NCBI RefSeq assembly: GCF_002204185.1
Contig: NZ_MXPU01000011.1
Location: 62,001-126,000, forward strand
Source: Rhizobium esperanzae
GTDB lineage: Bacteria; Pseudomonadota; Alphaproteobacteria; Rhizobiales; Rhizobiaceae
DNA length: 64,000 nt
Direction of reading: 5' to 3'
In this document: positions 9,586-18,351 of the stretch, piece by piece
How positions within the stretch are numbered: position 1 is the stretch's first letter
Layout of the letters: each line of letters starts with the position of its first letter
Translations under genes and position numbers: made by a program
Notes under the pieces: generated by a model
The model's database searches: none
What the model saw: only the letters and a program-made list of their open reading frames with translations
Told to the model about the DNA's origin: nothing

Positions 9586-10371
9586 ATGAACCGCATCCTG
9601 CTCACATCGGCGTTCCTTCTGGCCGCGATCTCGGCCGCATCGGCGGACGAGTTGTCGTTGGCGCTGCCGGCTGCTCCGCTCTCGAAGGCGCCGGCGATCA
9701 AACTTGTCGAGCCGCATCTGCATATCGCCCGTTCCAACATAGCGGGCCATGCCCGCATCGCGCTCACCTTCGACGCCTGCATGGGGCATGCGGACGAACG
9801 CATCGTTTCGACTCTGGTGCGCGAGCGCATTCCGGCAACGATCTTCGTCACCGCCCGCTGGCTGAAGCGTAACCCGCAAGCCCTTGCCGTCTTCCTGCAG
9901 AATCCCGATCTCTTCGAGCTCGAAAACCATGGCGAGAACCATATTCCAGCCGTCGATACGCCAACGCTCGTCTATGGCATAGCCTCGGCCGGCTCGCCGC
10001 AGGCGGTAAAGCAGGAGGTCGAAGGCGGGGCCGCTGCCATGGTCGCATCCGGCATTCCCGCGCCTCACTGGTTCCGCGGATCCACGGCCAAATACGATCT
10101 TTCCGCCATCGGCGAGATACGCACCATGGGCTATCGCATCGCCGGCTACTCGGTAAACGGCGACGGTGGCTCGTTGCTCGGCGCAGCGATCACCGAAAAA
10201 CGCATCGCCTCCGCCAAGGACGGCGATGTCGTCATCTCCCACATCAATCAGCCCACCCATGCGGCGGGCGAGGGAGTGGCAAAGGCGCTGATCGATCTGA
10301 AAGCCAAGGGCACGGAATTCGTTCGTCTGCGGGACGTCGAGGATATGGGCGACGATCGGACGACGGAGTAG
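9586..10371 (+). CDS. Exported polysaccharide deacetylase (NodB homology, CE4-like)
   Basis: 261 residues: a signal peptide (about 20 residues ending ASA), then a NodB-homology domain. The CE4 family removes acetyl groups from cell-wall or exopolysaccharide sugars with a metal held by Asp-His-His. Here motif 1 reads LTFDACMG, so the catalytic-base Asp is kept but the second, metal-binding Asp is Ala; motif 2 is NHGENH with both histidines, and motif 3 is represented by WFRGSTAKYD. The C-terminal histidine motif is ISHINQPTH. This TFDAC variant is a recognisable rhizobial subgroup, so it may still be active on a different substrate, which is inference. Converges with the FAD oxidoreductase gene. 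Confidence 0.85.
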   Translation: MNRILLTSAFLLAAISAASADELSLALPAAPLSKAPAIKLVEPHLHIARSNIAGHARIALTFDACMGHADERIVSTLVRERIPATIFVTARWLKRNPQALAVFLQNPDLFELENHGENHIPAVDTPTLVYGIASAGSPQAVKQEVEGGAAAMVASGIPAPHWFRGSTAKYDLSAIGEIRTMGYRIAGYSVNGDGGSLLGAAITEKRIASAKDGDVVISHINQPTHAAGEGVAKALIDLKAKGTEFVRLRDVEDMGDDRTTE

Positions 10372-10407
10372 TTCTGCGGCCACGGCACGACAGCAAACGC
10401 AAGGCCC

Positions 10408-11700
10408 CTACCGCAACTCATCCGCAGCCCGCACTGCATCCTCTCCGAACCGCCGCAACCCCGGCCCCTCCCTGTCGAGCGCGAAATCCTCGAACCAGTC
10501 GCGATGGATCCCGGCAATCATTGCACCGATCATCTGGGCTGCGAGATAGGAAAAGGTGATGCCGTTGCCGCCGTAGCCATAGGCGGCGAACACATGAGCC
10601 ACACCAGGCATCGGGCCGATCAGCGGCAGGCCGTCGGCCGTCTCTCCGAAGGTTCCACCCCATGCATGGGCGACGCGGGTATCGGCTGCCGGCCATAACC
10701 GCTTCATCTTCTCCCGAATCGCACTTATCTTGGCCGGCAGCTTGTGATTTCGCCCCGCGGGATCCGTCGTGCCGTCATCCTCGCCGCCGGCGACGATGCG
10801 GTTGTCCGCGGTTGTGCGCATGTAGAGATAGGGGTGGCTGTTCTCCCAGATCAGCGTCCTGTCGCGCCAGAGCCGCGCCGGGTCCTGAGGCACCGTGGCA
10901 AGCGCCCAGCTCGAACTGACGCGGTGCAGCTTCGGCATGTTAAGCCCCGGCATCGAATAGCCGGTCGCCAGCACCGCATGTCGGGCTTCGATGGCGTGGC
11001 CCCCAGCCGTCTCTGTCGTGACGCGATCGCCTTCGCTGTGCAGCGCGGTCACCGAAGCGCTGACGAGCTGCGCTCCACGCCGCACGGCCATCGCGATCAG
11101 CGCCCAGGTGAGCAGCAGCGGATCGGCCTCCGCCGAACCCGGCGAATAGATCGCGCCGTCGCGATCGAGCTCGAACTGGGTGAAGAGATCGGGATGTTCG
11201 AGATAGACACCGGGAAGACCCGCCCGGCGGCGCAGCTGGCGCTCCTCCTGCAGGTCCCGCGCACCTTCCTGATTGGCGGCGAGATAGAGCGTGTTGCGCG
11301 CCCGGAAGCCGCAGACGATGCCGTTTGCGGCGATCAGCTTGGAAAGGCCGGCGACGGCAGCGGCGCTGCGGCGATAGATGCCGGCCGCTCGTTCGAAGCC
11401 GTAATAGGTCTCGAGCTCGCTGAGCGTGCTGTCGATTTCCCATTGCAGCATCGCGGTGCTGGCGGCTGTGCTGCCGAAGCCCGGCTCCTCCCGGTCGATG
11501 ATAACAACGGAAAAGCCACGCGCCGTCAGATGATCTGCGATCAGCGCGCCGGTGATGCCGCCGCCGATCACCGCGACATCGGTCGAAAAGCTCTGCGCCA
11601 TCGGCCGCCATTGCGGAAGTATGGCATTCTTCCCCCAGAACGAACGGCCACTGACCACCTGGTCATGATCGGATTCGTCGAGATCGAGATCGGACGCCAC
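10408..11700 (-). CDS. FAD-dependent oxidoreductase (DAO family)
   Basis: 430 residues. A dinucleotide-binding motif VAVIGGGITGALIADHL lies near residue 42, and the fold continues as a D-amino-acid/glycerol-3-phosphate oxidase-type enzyme (DAO), ending with the second FAD contact FAAYGYGGNGITFSYLAA near residue 385. Members oxidise amines or amino acids; the substrate here is unknown. The 35-residue N-terminal extension with FWGKNAILPQWRP is typical of putrescine-oxidase-like members. Lies 18 bases downstream of the AI-2E permease gene on the same strand, so the two are probably one operon. Confidence 0.85.
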   Translation of the reverse strand: MASDLDLDESDHDQVVSGRSFWGKNAILPQWRPMAQSFSTDVAVIGGGITGALIADHLTARGFSVVIIDREEPGFGSTAASTAMLQWEIDSTLSELETYYGFERAAGIYRRSAAAVAGLSKLIAANGIVCGFRARNTLYLAANQEGARDLQEERQLRRRAGLPGVYLEHPDLFTQFELDRDGAIYSPGSAEADPLLLTWALIAMAVRRGAQLVSASVTALHSEGDRVTTETAGGHAIEARHAVLATGYSMPGLNMPKLHRVSSSWALATVPQDPARLWRDRTLIWENSHPYLYMRTTADNRIVAGGEDDGTTDPAGRNHKLPAKISAIREKMKRLWPAADTRVAHAWGGTFGETADGLPLIGPMPGVAHVFAAYGYGGNGITFSYLAAQMIGAMIAGIHRDWFEDFALDREGPGLRRFGEDAVRAADELR

Positions 11701-11718
11701 TTATGTCTCCTCGCTTGA

Positions 11719-12909
11719 TCACTTCGGCAATTGCGGCTGCGGTTTTTCCTCGATCAGCAGTTCCTCGATGATGGTCATGACGATCAGCGACAGCGGCAGC
11801 GCCAGCATTGCGCCGACGGCGCCCCACATCCAGGTCCAGAACAGGATGGCGAGAAAGACGATAAAGGGATTGATTTCCAGCCGCCGGCCCATGACCGCCG
11901 GAAAGATCAGGTTCTCCATGACGAGATGCACCGTGAAGAAGGCCGCCGCCGGCACCAGACCGACGATGAAGCCGTCATAGGTGATGATGCCGGCAATGGC
12001 GACGGAAAGCGTCATCAGCGTGATGCCGAGATAGGGAATGAAGCTCGACAGGAAGGCGAAGAAGCCCCAGAGCACCGGCGCCGACAATCCGCCTGCATAG
12101 GCGATGATCGTCATGACGACGCCAAGCCCGACATAGATCAGCGAGGCGGTGGCGAAATAGAAGCCGAGCACCTGCTCGACCGCGTTGATGACACGGATCG
12201 CCGCCAGCCGTTGTGGGCGGGTGCGGAAGGTCATGATGATCGTCTTGCGAAGATTGACCCGGCTGGCAAGGAAGAGCAGCAGCGCGGCGAAGAAGATTAG
12301 CCCCTGTACCAACGCCGGCGTCAGGCTTGTCGTTACCACATGCAGCACGTTACCGGTGTTTTCGAGCAGCGCGCCGATTGACATTGGCCCGCTTTCAAAC
12401 GTCGCCGGCGTGATGTGCAGCCATTCGATGCGCTCCAGATAGGGCATGATGCGGCTGATCATCCGCTCGACGAAAGCCGGGGCTTCGTTGGCAAGCGTCG
12501 CCAGCGGATCGGCAAGCGAGCTGACCAGCAGGACGATGACCAAGGCGACGCTGCTTGACAGAAGGAAGGCGTTGGCAAGCCTTGGCACGCCCATTTTGCT
12601 CAGGTTTTCAGCGGCGAGGCCGAGAATCATGCCGACGACGACGGCAAGGGTGACGGGAATGAGGATCAGCGACATCGTGTAGACGGCGGCAAGGCCGAGG
12701 ATGGCGAAGATGCCGATGATCGCCCAGGCCATGCTGATGTCGAGCCCGTCCTTCTCAAGCCGATGCACGGGCGGAGACGGCAGTTCCTCCGCCGTCTCCT
12801 GCAACGACTGAGCCCAGGCGCTGGTTTGGCGTTCGCCGATGGCGATCTTCTTTGCGTGTTTGCGGATGCCGTTGGCGATGCCCATGCGGTGAGGTCCCCG
12901 AAGCCCCAT
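11719..12909 (-). CDS. AI-2E family transporter (PerM/YdiK-like permease)
   Basis: 396 residues with about eight membrane helices: two pairs near residues 60-130, a middle extracytoplasmic region, and four helices from residue 210 to 385. The family includes the E. coli AI-2 exporter TqsA and Na+/H+ antiporters, so the transported solute cannot be named. The segment SSFIPYLGITLMTLSVAIAG is the conserved PYLG region. A basic N-terminal extension of about 55 residues precedes the first helix. First gene of a probable two-gene unit with the FAD oxidoreductase; divergent from the small membrane protein at 13098. An internal ATG at 12885 is an alternative start. Confidence 0.85.
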   Translation of the reverse strand: MGLRGPHRMGIANGIRKHAKKIAIGERQTSAWAQSLQETAEELPSPPVHRLEKDGLDISMAWAIIGIFAILGLAAVYTMSLILIPVTLAVVVGMILGLAAENLSKMGVPRLANAFLLSSSVALVIVLLVSSLADPLATLANEAPAFVERMISRIMPYLERIEWLHITPATFESGPMSIGALLENTGNVLHVVTTSLTPALVQGLIFFAALLLFLASRVNLRKTIIMTFRTRPQRLAAIRVINAVEQVLGFYFATASLIYVGLGVVMTIIAYAGGLSAPVLWGFFAFLSSFIPYLGITLMTLSVAIAGIITYDGFIVGLVPAAAFFTVHLVMENLIFPAVMGRRLEINPFIVFLAILFWTWMWGAVGAMLALPLSLIVMTIIEELLIEEKPQPQLPK

Positions 12910-13097
12910 TGCTTCGCCACAAAAACGCGCCGATGCGGTTCCGGTTCCGCCGGCCTGCGGCGCTATCGCAAAGACATCGGTCCGCCTGCGGGCAAGGGCG
13001 CTGAAGCATCCGCCCTTTCATCGGCTCGCGCCGATTTGATCCTGCCGCTGGAACAAGCTCGCAGTTGCCGGCGTTCGACTTCGGAAGGAGAGTGCTC

Positions 13098-13481
13098 ATG
13101 ATTGCAGATCCCGATGAGACGAAAACCACCGAGACCTATTCGACCGATCCCCCCTATGCGGACGAGGCGAGGCTGAAAGCCGCCGATCAGCGGCGTTGGT
13201 GGGTTTGGACCGTTCTTGTGGCGGGCGCGGCAGTTCTCATCATTGCCGGCGTGAGCGTTGCGATCTGGCCCAATCCCAGCAACAATGATCCGACGGCAAC
13301 GGCTTCGACCAAGCCTGATCCGATCAATACGCAGCCCTCCGGTCCCGCCGCCTTCAACAACGACCCGGCCTCCGGCCCTGCACGGCCGCCCGAAGCGACA
13401 GACCGGTCGCCAACGCCGAGCGGAAACGGCGGCGGACCGACGCAGGTGACGACGCCCTCAGGAACCGAGAAGGTCCAATAG
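13098..13481 (+). CDS. Small single-pass membrane protein, unknown function
   Basis: 127 residues. The ATG at 13098 follows GGAAGGAGAG at the right distance and is preferred over an earlier in-frame start at 13065. A charged N-terminal half precedes one membrane helix (WWVWTVLVAGAAVLIIAGVS, about residues 35-60); the remainder is a low-complexity Pro/Thr/Ser/Asn-rich tail, probably periplasmic. No known domain seen. Its stop lies 7 bases from the convergent end of the VOC gene. Confidence 0.7.
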   Translation: MIADPDETKTTETYSTDPPYADEARLKAADQRRWWVWTVLVAGAAVLIIAGVSVAIWPNPSNNDPTATASTKPDPINTQPSGPAAFNNDPASGPARPPEATDRSPTPSGNGGGPTQVTTPSGTEKVQ

Positions 13482-13488
13482 TGCAGGG

Positions 13489-14442
13489 TCAGGCCGAAAG
13501 CGTCAGGCCAATGCCCCAGGGATCCTTGAGGAAAACGCCGCCATCGCGCTTCTCGCTGTTGATCTCCAGAGCGTCGAACCTGGAGACCGCCGCGTCGAGC
13601 ATCGCCTTGTCGTTGAAACGGATCCGGTAATCCGACAGCCCGGTCATATTGTCGGCGCGGGCAGTGGCGCCCCGGCTGTTCCAGATGTTGGCTGCGAGAT
13701 GGTGGTGATAGCCGCCGGTGGCAAAGAAGCTCGCGCCGGGATAACGGGCCATCAGCTTGAGGTCGAGCACGTCCCGATAGAAGGCGTCGGCCTGCGGGAT
13801 ATCGCCCACCTGCAGGTGCAGATGGCCGATCGCTGTTCCCTCAGCCATGCCGTCCCAGCGATCCTCCGATGCGCTATTATAGAGCGCCTGCAGGTCAAGG
13901 CGCTGCGTCGCCATTTCGACCATGCCGTCCTCAAGGAATTTCCATCCCTTGTGCGGCCGGTCGGCATAGATTTCGATGCCGTTGCCCTCGGGGTCGGACA
14001 GATAGATCGCCTCGCTGACGAGATGGTCCGAGGCGCCGTCGAGCACGACGTTGTTGTGGGCGGCGTGGCGCAGCCATCGCGCCAGTTCGGTGCGGTCGGG
14101 CACCAGGAACGCGGTGTGGAAAAGGCCTGCGGCATTGCGTGGCGCGACTGCCGCGTCCTTTGCCGTCGTCAGCGTCAGCAGCGGCTGCCCCCCGACACCC
14201 AACACTTCGCCGCTGGTCGTCTTCTCGATGACTTTCAGGCCGAGCATCGACTGATAGAAGCCGGACACGAGACCGAGGTCGGTAACGACGAGATGCGACT
14301 GGTCGATATAGGCAGGCCGCGTCAGCGCATAGGATGTTTCTCTCGTCATCAATGGGTCTCCTGCCTTGGCAGTTGAAGGCGTACCGGCGGCGGCGGCAAC
14401 CATGCCGCCTGTAGCAAATCCGAGGAGGTGTCGCCGGTTCAT
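13489..14442 (-). CDS. VOC family dioxygenase-like protein with Tat signal
   Basis: 317 residues. Two glyoxalase/extradiol-dioxygenase (VOC) modules are visible, about residues 43-160 (QSHLVVTDLGLVSGFYQSML, FHTAFLVPD, GNGIEIYADRP) and 200-315 (IGHLHLQVGDIPQADAFYRD, ending DPWGIGLTLSA). The layout is that of CatE-type catechol-2,3-dioxygenase homologues. Candidate metal ligands His, His and Glu are kept in HLHLQVG, YHHHLAAN and GNGIEIY. The start at 14442 has a GAGGAGA site and opens with MNRRHLLGFATGGMVAAAAG, a twin-arginine signal that should send the folded protein to the periplasm, which is unusual for this family. An upstream start at 14487 would bury that signal 15 residues in. Confidence 0.8.
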   Translation of the reverse strand: MNRRHLLGFATGGMVAAAAGTPSTAKAGDPLMTRETSYALTRPAYIDQSHLVVTDLGLVSGFYQSMLGLKVIEKTTSGEVLGVGGQPLLTLTTAKDAAVAPRNAAGLFHTAFLVPDRTELARWLRHAAHNNVVLDGASDHLVSEAIYLSDPEGNGIEIYADRPHKGWKFLEDGMVEMATQRLDLQALYNSASEDRWDGMAEGTAIGHLHLQVGDIPQADAFYRDVLDLKLMARYPGASFFATGGYHHHLAANIWNSRGATARADNMTGLSDYRIRFNDKAMLDAAVSRFDALEINSEKRDGGVFLKDPWGIGLTLSA

Positions 14443-14627
14443 GCGCCTGGTCTCCTCGGTGCCGTACTTGATCTCTATATGGCCCATCCCGATTGTTCAC
14501 AGAAGGCTTGTTTTTGAGGATGAAGCGTTGAGCAGATGTTGACGATGACCTGCACCGGCTTGATCGCAGTCAATGCGTGCATATCTTCATCAGAGCAAGC
14601 TTATGCATCTCGGTCATGGAGGGAGCC

Positions 14628-15047
14628 ATGTACAGGAAAATCATCGTGGCGATCGCGCTCGGCAGGCTCGACAGGGGAGAGAACATTCTCCGCAAGGCCG
14701 CCTCGCTGCTCGACACGGGCGGCCAGATCGTCGCGCTCAACGTCGTCGAGGATGTACCGACCTATGTCGCGATCGAACTGCCGGCCAATATGCTCGAGGA
14801 CGCGATGAAGGACGGCCGCGACAAGCTGGAAGCGCTGGTCGCCGCAACCGGGGTCGCGGCAACGATCGACATCCGCAACGGCCCGCCGGCCAAGGCCATC
14901 ATCGCGGCCGCCGAAAGCCACGGCGCCGACCTGATCATCCTCGCCTCGCATATTCCGGACTTTTCCAACTACTTTATCGGTGCCACGGCCGACCGCGTCG
15001 TGCGGCACGCCAAGTGCTCCGTGCTGGTCGAGCGGCAGAAGATCTGA
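14628..15047 (+). CDS. Universal stress protein (UspA family)
   Basis: 139 residues, normal for a single Usp domain. The start MYRKIIVAIALG at 14628 has a GGAGGGAG site 4-5 bases upstream; an earlier in-frame ATG at 14577 is less likely. The C-terminal stretch GATADRVVRHAKCSVLV is the ATP-binding loop of UspFG-type proteins, so nucleotide binding is expected. Members help survival under starvation or oxidative stress by unclear means. Followed by the trhA gene after 134 bases in the same direction. Confidence 0.9.
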   Translation: MYRKIIVAIALGRLDRGENILRKAASLLDTGGQIVALNVVEDVPTYVAIELPANMLEDAMKDGRDKLEALVAATGVAATIDIRNGPPAKAIIAAAESHGADLIILASHIPDFSNYFIGATADRVVRHAKCSVLVERQKI

Positions 15048-15181
15048 ATCCGTGCCGCCGTCGAGGGGGCGGGGCCTGTGCGGTCTGTCACGAAGATTTA
15101 CTGCCCGCACGATGCGCCGCAGTTGCGCCCTCGCCGGTTCGGTGCGACCATCGCGATCGGGTACGAAACGGGTTGACGTGC

Positions 15182-15850
15182 ATGGCCGAGTTCAACGGTA
15201 TTCGCTGGGCTTACGACAGATATGAGCTGATCGCCGATGGCATCGTCCATGGCGTCGGCCTCGTGCTGGCGCTGATCGGCGCCACCGTGCTGATCTTCTA
15301 CGCCACGGTCTGGAGCACCTACGGCGCGCTCGCCGCCGCCTGGATCTATGGCGTTGGACTGGTGCTGACGCTTGCCATCTCCTTTTCCTACAACGTCTGG
15401 CCGGTCTCGCGCACCAAATGGTTCCTGCGCCGGTTCGATCATTCGGCGATCTTCATCCTGATCGCCGCCACCTATACGCCATTCCTAGAACGCGGCGCCG
15501 ACGATCCGCTGCTCTCCTTTATGCTGGTGGCGATATGGCTGTTCGCTGCCGTCGGCATCGTCCTGAAATGCGCCTTTCCAGGGCGATACGACCGTCTCGC
15601 CATCCTGCTTTACCTCGCCATGGGCTGGAGCGGCGTGCTGGTGGCGGGGCCTGTCGCCGCGCGCATTCCCTCCGCTTCGATGCTGCTGATCGTCATCGGC
15701 GGCGTCATCTATTCGCTCGGCGTCATCTTCCATGTCTGGGAGAAACTGCGTTTCCAGAACGCCATCTGGCACGGTTTCGTCGTCATTGCAGCGGCCGTGC
15801 ATTATTCCGCCGTCTTCACCTGTTTCAGCCTGCCGACGCCAGAGTTCTGA
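15182..15850 (+). CDS. trhA: PAQR family membrane protein TrhA (hemolysin III homologue)
   Basis: 222 residues with seven hydrophobic segments. It carries the family hallmarks YELIADGIVHGVG at the first helix and HVWEKLRFQNAIWHGFVVIA near the C terminus, whose histidines match the metal site of PAQR/adiponectin-receptor-like proteins. Bacterial members (TrhA, YqfA) affect membrane fluidity. Start ATG at 15182 sits after a weak site; a frame open back to 14573 is only the shadow of the stress-protein gene. Not a true haemolysin despite the old name. Confidence 0.88.
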   Translation: MAEFNGIRWAYDRYELIADGIVHGVGLVLALIGATVLIFYATVWSTYGALAAAWIYGVGLVLTLAISFSYNVWPVSRTKWFLRRFDHSAIFILIAATYTPFLERGADDPLLSFMLVAIWLFAAVGIVLKCAFPGRYDRLAILLYLAMGWSGVLVAGPVAARIPSASMLLIVIGGVIYSLGVIFHVWEKLRFQNAIWHGFVVIAAAVHYSAVFTCFSLPTPEF

Positions 15851-15962
15851 GCTGCGGCATCCCCGAGGCCGACCCGCAAGCCTTTCTCTGCTGTATCAGC
15901 CGTTTACATCTTTTGAACCGCGGCGTATGCCAACCCGCGCAGTCAATCCGAACCGGGCCACC

Positions 15963-16478
15963 ATGACAGACGCCATCCTTCTCCGCGACGCCACCGAAGC
16001 CGATCTTCCCGCCATCCGAGATATCTACAATCATGCCGTCGAGCACACGACGGCGATCTGGAACGAAACGCTCGTCGATCTCGAAAACCGACGAGAATGG
16101 CTGAGCGCGCGCAAGGTCCGCGGCTTTCCGGTCATTGTCGCCGAGAAGTCGGGCAAGGTGGCGGGCTACGCCTCCTATGGCGACTGGCGCGCCTTCGAGG
16201 GCTATCGCCACACGGTCGAACATTCCGTCTATGTCGACAAGGATCATCGCGGTGCCGGCATCGGCGAGGCCCTGATGCGCGGATTGATCGCGCGTGCGGC
16301 GGCCGCCAATATCCATGTGATGATCGCCGGCATCGAGGCCGACAACGCTGCTTCGATCCGGCTGCACGAAAAGCTCGGCTTCCGCGTCGCCGGCAGATTT
16401 TCAGAGGTCGGCACCAAGTTCGGCCGCTGGCTGGATCTGACCTGCATGGAACTCCGTCTGCCCGGCGAGGCCGATTGA
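15963..16478 (+). CDS. GNAT acetyltransferase, phosphinothricin acetyltransferase-like
   Basis: 171 residues, the usual size. The N terminus ILLRDATEADLPAIRDIYN, the HTTAIWNE stretch and the acetyl-CoA site VDKDHRGAGIGEALMRGLI (about residues 88-106) place it in the Pat/Bar/YwnH branch, which acetylates phosphinothricin or methionine sulfone/sulfoximine. The exact substrate is not decided by sequence. An earlier in-frame start at 15732 overlaps trhA and is rejected. Likely monocistronic. Confidence 0.88.
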   Translation: MTDAILLRDATEADLPAIRDIYNHAVEHTTAIWNETLVDLENRREWLSARKVRGFPVIVAEKSGKVAGYASYGDWRAFEGYRHTVEHSVYVDKDHRGAGIGEALMRGLIARAAAANIHVMIAGIEADNAASIRLHEKLGFRVAGRFSEVGTKFGRWLDLTCMELRLPGEAD

Positions 16479-16650
16479 CCTGCCTGCTCGGGGCAAGGCC
16501 GACGGCCTGCCGGGGAAAGGAGGATGAGCGCTCGCCGGACGGAGTGAACCGGCAAATCATTGCCGGAGCGGTCACTATCTTTTTATTGTATTCTGAGCTG
16601 TGTAGAAAAGAGAGGCCGCCTGCTTCGCGAGAGGCGGCGTGATAAGCGTC

Positions 16651-17370
16651 ATGGAGATCAACAGTTCAATGGCAATGCATCGATCGCCGCTCGGCCTCCT
16701 TGCCCTCATTCTTCTCGCCTCCGCTCCGATCTCCACACGCGCTGCCGATTGCAGCAGCACGGCCTCGCCGAAGCTCGACTGGCAGGAATGCACGAAGAAA
16801 AACCTGATGCTGCAGGGCAGTGATCTCCAAGGCGCCAACCTCTTCAGCACTGATTTCTCACTGACCGATCTCAGCGGTTCGAATTTCAAATCCGCCAACC
16901 TGGAAAAGGCGAGCTTGGTGCGTGCCTCGCTTGAGGGGTCACATGCCGAAGGGGCCAACTTCGCCAAAGTGGAGGCCTATCGCGCCAGCTTTGCCAACAT
17001 TGCCGCCGAAGGCGCTTCCTTTGCCGGCGCCGAGCTGCAGCGGGCCAATTTTGCCGGCGCCCGGCTCTCCGACGCGAGCTTCGAAAAGGCCGAACTCGGC
17101 CGCGCCGATTTCGACAAGGCGGTGCTGACGGGGGTGAAATTCTCTTTCGCCAATCTCTCCCGCGCCGATCTCTCCAGCGCCGTCTTCGAAGGCCCGGCAA
17201 CGTTCGAGCGCGCCTTCATGTTCTTGACCCGCATCGAAGGCCTGGACCTCTCGGCTGCCGCCGGGCTCGAACAGGCGCAGATTGACCTGGCCTGCGGCGA
17301 TGCCTCGACCAAGCTGCCGTCCGGCCTCTCGACGCCGGCAACTTGGCCATGCCCTGCCGAGCACGAGTGA
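16651..17370 (+). CDS. Exported pentapeptide-repeat protein
   Basis: 239 residues. A signal peptide (about 30 residues ending STRAAD) is followed by tandem A(D/N/S)LXX-type five-residue repeats from about residue 50 to 185, for example GANLF, SADLS and RADFD variants, which fold into a right-handed beta-helix. Four cysteines flank the repeats. The target is unknown; topoisomerase-binding members of this superfamily are cytoplasmic, so an exported one has another role. An in-frame GTG at 16639 is an alternative start. Confidence 0.82.
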   Translation: MEINSSMAMHRSPLGLLALILLASAPISTRAADCSSTASPKLDWQECTKKNLMLQGSDLQGANLFSTDFSLTDLSGSNFKSANLEKASLVRASLEGSHAEGANFAKVEAYRASFANIAAEGASFAGAELQRANFAGARLSDASFEKAELGRADFDKAVLTGVKFSFANLSRADLSSAVFEGPATFERAFMFLTRIEGLDLSAAAGLEQAQIDLACGDASTKLPSGLSTPATWPCPAEHE

Positions 17371-17432
17371 TTTGTCGGGCTTTGCAGTTCACGCGGGCCG
17401 GATGATCGGGCTGCGATCAATGCCGGATTGAG

Positions 17433-17705
17433 CTAGTGGAGTTTGAACTCGCCCATGACGCGGCGCCATTCGTTCGGTCCGATCAGTCGCTGATGGGTGT
17501 AGCGAACCGAGTGCAGCGGCCCGTCGAGCGTGGACTGCCAGAAATCGAGAAACTTGTGCATCTCCGGACAGTCCGGGGCGAGGTCGTAATCCTGCCAGAC
17601 ATAGGTCTGCAGCACGGATTCAAAATCAGGAATGCGATAGAGGATATGGGCGGTGGTCAGTCCATAGCCGTTCAGCTGACGCTCCAGATCTGATGAAAAT
17701 TGCAT
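17433..17705 (-). CDS. usg: Usg family protein
   Basis: 90 residues, full length for the alphaproteobacterial Usg family, with LNGYGLTTAHILYRIPDF, the YVWQDYDLAPDCPE segment and RLIGPNEWRRVMGEF. Function unknown; in other alphaproteobacteria it is often found by tryptophan genes, but none are here. ATG at 17705 begins the conserved region. It converges with the pentapeptide gene and is divergent from groES across a 280-base regulatory gap. Confidence 0.85.
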   Translation of the reverse strand: MQFSSDLERQLNGYGLTTAHILYRIPDFESVLQTYVWQDYDLAPDCPEMHKFLDFWQSTLDGPLHSVRYTHQRLIGPNEWRRVMGEFKLH

Positions 17706-17808
17706 GCTTCATCTCCGTTTCATGACGCTCGAAAGGTGGCGCAAAATTTTGCGGCCATCAACGGATTTCCGAACGCGTCCACCCTGTTTATTGTTCCTTT
17801 ACATGATG

Positions 17809-17835
17809 TTAGCAGCAACTTCGAGTGAGTGCTAA
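17809..17835. promoter_or_regulatory. CIRCE element (HrcA operator) of groESL1, one degenerate half
   Basis: TTAGCAGCA-N9-GAGTGCTAA. The right half is a perfect CIRCE half-site; the left half matches 6 of 9 bases of TTAGCACTC. The spacing of nine is exact. It lies 151 bases before the groES start, which implies HrcA repression with a long leader. Confidence 0.8.
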
Positions 17836-17985
17836 TTTTTTTATGGCGCCCTCTTGAAATGGAAAAAGCGCAAAACCAGATCATTGCGCGCAGAACGCTC
17901 GATCGAGGTTTTGCACCCGCCCGGACTGGTCATCCGGTCCGGCCAGGGGAACAACATCATTATTGTTTGTCCATTGGAGGAAGAC

Positions 17986-18300
17986 ATGTCGTTCCGACCG
18001 CTTCATGACCGCATTCTCGTCCGCCGCGTCGATTCCGAGGAAAAGACCAAGGGCGGCATCATCATTCCCGACACTGCCAAGGAAAAGCCGCAGGAAGGCG
18101 AAGTCATCGCCGTCGGCCCAGGTGCCCGCAACGATGCCGGCCAGATCCAGGCGCTCGACGTCAAGGTCGGCGATCGCATCTTGTTCGGCAAGTGGTCCGG
18201 CACCGAGATCAAGATCAACGGCGAAGACCTGCTGATCATGAAGGAAAGCGATGTCATGGGCATTATTGAAGCCCAGGCCGCCGAAAAGATCGCCGCCTGA
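17986..18300 (+). CDS. groES: Co-chaperonin GroES (copy 1)
   Basis: 104 residues. It is the heptameric lid of the GroEL folding chamber in the cytoplasm. The start MSFRPLHDRILVRR is preceded by TTGGAGGAAG; a frame open upstream to 17854 is not conserved. The mobile loop region with EEKTKGGIIIPDTAKEKPQE and the dome segment GTEIKINGEDLLIMKESDVMG are intact. groEL follows after 51 bases and the pair is preceded by a CIRCE element. It differs from the second copy (45112) mostly in the dome and C terminus. Confidence 0.97.
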   Translation: MSFRPLHDRILVRRVDSEEKTKGGIIIPDTAKEKPQEGEVIAVGPGARNDAGQIQALDVKVGDRILFGKWSGTEIKINGEDLLIMKESDVMGIIEAQAAEKIAA

Positions 18301-18351
18301 GGCGATTTCCGCGCATTAGTCAAAAAAGCTGCCTATTGAAGGAGTTACAGA

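Noticed and set aside
14573..15181. N-terminal extension of trhA running through the stress-protein gene
   Set aside because: Arg-rich shadow of the Usp frame; trhA family homology begins at 15182.
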